Origin: CAYPNP01 sp964412195
GTDB taxonomy: Bacteria; Acidobacteriota; JAAYUB01
Direction: 5' to 3'
Assembly: GCA_964412195.1 (NCBI GenBank)
Contig: CAYPNP010000020.1
Location: forward strand, 1-64,000
DNA length: 64,000 bases
Positions 62,422 to 64,000 of this stretch are shown piece by piece. Made by a program: the position numbers and the translations under genes. The notes beneath the pieces are model-generated. The model searched no databases, was not told the origin of the DNA, and saw only the letters and a program-made list of their open reading frames with translations. The stretch's first letter is position 1, and every line of letters starts with the position of its first letter.

Positions 62422-63180
62422 ATGGGGCAAGGATCCCTGACGGTGGTGGGGAGCGGCATCCAGGCGCTGGGGCAGATGACCGATGAGGCCCGCCAGTGCA
62501 TCACGGCGGCAGACCGGGTGATGCACGGGGTGAGCGATCCGCTGGCTCTGGAATGGATCACCCGGCTGAACCCGGTCACGGAAGACCTTCTCATCTTCTA
62601 TAGCGAGGGCGAAGACCGCTGGGGCGCCTACCGGGGCATGGTGGGCCGCATCCATGACCGCGTGGCGGACGGGGAGCGGGTCTGCGCGGTGTTCTACGGC
62701 CACCCGGGGGTCTTCGTATTTCCCGCCCACGAATCCATCCGGCTCTTGCGTCGGGAGGGATTCCCCGCGGTGATGCTGCCCGGCGTCTCCGCGGAGGATT
62801 GCCTGTTCGCCGCCCTGGACGTCGATCCCCTCGAGCGGGGCTGCCAGGCGTTCGAAGCGACGGACTTCATTCTTCGTGTCCGCCGCCCCGATCCATCGAG
62901 TTGCCTGGTGCTGTGGCAGGTGGACGCCGTCGGAGACAACACCTACCGCCGGCAGGGGAACTACAGCCGTCACGTGCCCATCCTGCTGGAGCGGCTGCTT
63001 CAGTTCTACCCAGGGGAGCACGAAGCCGTGCTGTACTATGCGGCGGTCTTCCCCTTGTGCCCCCCGGTGATCCTGCGATTCCCCCTTCGGAACCTGACCC
63101 AGGCCGTGCCTCACAGCCACGGCGTCGGAACCCTGTTCCTTCCTCCGGTGGCGCGGCATCCATCCATGAAATTAGATTGA
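62422..63180 (+). CDS. borosin-type peptide alpha-N-methyltransferase (SonM-like, TP_methylase fold)
   Basis: 252 aa, soluble. The tetrapyrrole-methylase fold with SAM-binding pieces LTVVGSGIQALGQMTDEA, CAVFYGHPGVFVFPAHESIR, LPGVSAEDCLFAALDVDP and CQAFEATDFILRV, matching the split-borosin methyltransferases such as SonM of Shewanella oneidensis (recalled by pattern, not by search). These methylate backbone amide nitrogens of a ribosomal peptide. The C-terminus stops at HPSMKLD and has no fused core peptide, so the substrate must be separate. AAGGAGG precedes ATG 62422. It follows the radical-SAM gene by 28 bp. No short precursor with an obvious hydrophobic core was found beside it. Confidence 0.85.
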   Translation: MGQGSLTVVGSGIQALGQMTDEARQCITAADRVMHGVSDPLALEWITRLNPVTEDLLIFYSEGEDRWGAYRGMVGRIHDRVADGERVCAVFYGHPGVFVFPAHESIRLLRREGFPAVMLPGVSAEDCLFAALDVDPLERGCQAFEATDFILRVRRPDPSSCLVLWQVDAVGDNTYRRQGNYSRHVPILLERLLQFYPGEHEAVLYYAAVFPLCPPVILRFPLRNLTQAVPHSHGVGTLFLPPVARHPSMKLD

Positions 63181-63224
63181 ATCAGCCAGCGCGATTTTCA
63201 GAGCCGATCCTTCGAATCCTTCCA

Positions 63225-63987
63225 CTAGCCACCCTGATTCCGCCCAGCTCCCCCTTTCCGCTTGGCTGGCTGAGCCTTCGTGGCGATGTTCTCGTCCAAC
63301 GCCGGAGCCAGCTTCTCCGCCACGAGGTTCTCGTCCAGCGCCGGAGCCAGCTTCTCCGCCACGAGGTTCTCGTCCAACGCCGGAGCTAGCTTCTCCGCCA
63401 CGAGGTTCTCGNNNNNNNNNNNNNNNNNNNNNNNNNNNNNNNNNNNNNNNNNNNNNNNNNNNNNNNNNNNNNNNNNNNNNNNNNNNNNNNNNNNNNNNNN
63501 NNNNNNNNNNNTCCAGCGCCGGGGCCAGCTTCTCCGCCACGAGGTTCTCGTCCAGCGCCGGGGCCAGCTTCTCCGCCACGAGGTTCTCGTCCAGCGCCGG
63601 GGCCATTTTCTTCACTACAAGATCGCCAGGATGTATTTCCACCGCCGGGGACTGCGCTAGCAGCAACGCGTGGGGCAAGCCCACCAGCTGCGACAATTCT
63701 TGTGGCGCCTGGCGGGTGACTTCCGACCGGCCGAACGGTGCATTCCCCAACGCCTCCCCCGCATCCTGCGCCCAGCCGCGGTCCGGCACGGCGGCCGCCT
63801 GCCGGGGAAGTGCGAGTTCCATGCCCGCCTTCAAGCCGCTCCCTAGGGTGAGGTTGTTCTCCCGGGCCAGAGCCTCCGGCTCCACGCCGAGCGACCGGGC
63901 CACTGACTCGAGGGTGTCGCCCGCTCGCACCTGGTAGGTTTCAGGACGGACGAATTCGGGGGGTTCACCCATACCACCAATTTTCAT
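63225..63987 (-). CDS. LysM protein with C-terminal 13-residue tandem repeats (interrupted by sequence gap)
   Basis: Length uncertain because the repeat contains the 100-N gap at 63412-63511. From ATG 63987 (GAGAGG upstream) the protein has a LysM domain at residues about 16-60 (ETYQVRAGDTLESVARSLGV then LKAGMELALP), a linker to about 125 and then units of 39 bp encoding ENLVAEKLAPALD, six visible. In the frame that keeps the repeat open on the far side of the gap it ends KAQPAKRKGGAGRNQGG at TAG 63225. There is no signal peptide. The gene is convergent with the methyltransferase. Function unknown; it could be a scaffold or, less surely, a multi-core RiPP precursor. Confidence 0.6.
63285..63607. 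repeat. 39-bp tandem repeat array with assembly gap
   Basis: Six visible copies of a 39-bp unit (words CGAGGTTCTCGTCCAG and CAGCTTCTCCGCCA) on each side of a run of 100 N (63412-63511). Copies left of the gap have GCCGGAGC, those right have GCCGGGGC, so the array is not simply a copied block. 100 N is a standard placeholder, so the true copy number is unknown and the printed frame across it is wrong. Confidence 0.95.
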
Positions 63988-64000
63988 GTTCGCCTCTCTC

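Noticed and set aside
62422..63180. Ordinary tetrapyrrole (precorrin or uroporphyrinogen) methyltransferase
   Set aside because: Although the fold is the same, the conserved pieces FYGHPGVFVFP and CQAFEATDFI are those of borosin-type enzymes and no cobalamin or siroheme genes are adjacent.
63172..63660. Several open frames running through the N gap
   Set aside because: 100 N is a placeholder, so the apparent frames on either side of 63412-63511 are artefacts of the gap length.

Overview
The window looks like a high-GC draft chromosome of a Gram-negative (diderm) bacterium. Heptosyltransferase, Wza-like export protein, FadL-type porin and another outer-membrane barrel all point to an outer membrane. 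The mix of features (DUF4388/PATAN domain, many TPR proteins, short-word intergenic repeats, selenoprotein peroxiredoxin) would suit an uncultured Acidobacteriota-like lineage, but that placement is inference. A run of exactly 100 N at 63412-63511 shows a scaffold gap inside a tandem repeat.

Layout. 1-6.6 kb: two MacB/FtsX-type permeases, then a zinc-ribbon/TPR membrane protein, a GAF-like protein and an MFS transporter. 6.7-12.4 kb: HExxH protein, heptosyltransferase (minus), and a pair of M16 peptidases, one active and one lacking the zinc motif. 12.4-15.3 kb: ribbon-helix-helix protein, a dispersed repeat and uvrB. 15.4-23.7 kb: exopolysaccharide locus with a Wzc-like tyrosine kinase (plus) facing Wzy/ligase-TPR, Wza-like and beta-barrel genes (minus). 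24-27.7 kb: aminotransferase, ATP-dependent PEP carboxykinase and an AhpC-type peroxiredoxin with in-frame UGA at the catalytic Cys. 27.8-32 kb (minus): alaS, recX, pilT. 32.2-37.3 kb (plus): dus, an IS256 relic, a second copy of the dispersed repeat, coaD, phosphomannomutase, a dapF homologue with both catalytic Cys replaced by Ser, and a TrmJ/SpoU methyltransferase. 37.3-45.3 kb (minus): recJ, a small secreted protein, tmRNA, S9 peptidase, FadL porin, Ser/Thr kinase. 45.4-57.2 kb (plus): CACHE sensor, UvrA homologue, hemX-hemA-hemC, DUF4097-like protein, hutH, queD-queC, TPR protein. 57.2-64 kb: HEAT protein, rpsT, tRNA-Gly(CCC), C69 dipeptidase, a radical-SAM enzyme followed by a borosin-type alpha-N-methyltransferase, and a convergent LysM/tandem-repeat protein.

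Most genes are housekeeping: tRNA charging and modification, DNA repair, heme, queuosine, CoA, cell envelope. The strongest unusual signals are: (1) the probable selenocysteine peroxiredoxin with a SECIS-like hairpin starting at its UGA; (2) the radical-SAM plus SonM-like methyltransferase pair, a likely split-borosin RiPP locus whose precursor is not obvious; (3) a BY-kinase with a DUF4388 domain inserted between Walker A' and Walker B; (4) the Ser/Ser DapF homologue; (5) a set of intergenic repeats, including a 178-bp nested inverted repeat and two inverted copies of a roughly 135-bp MITE-like element.
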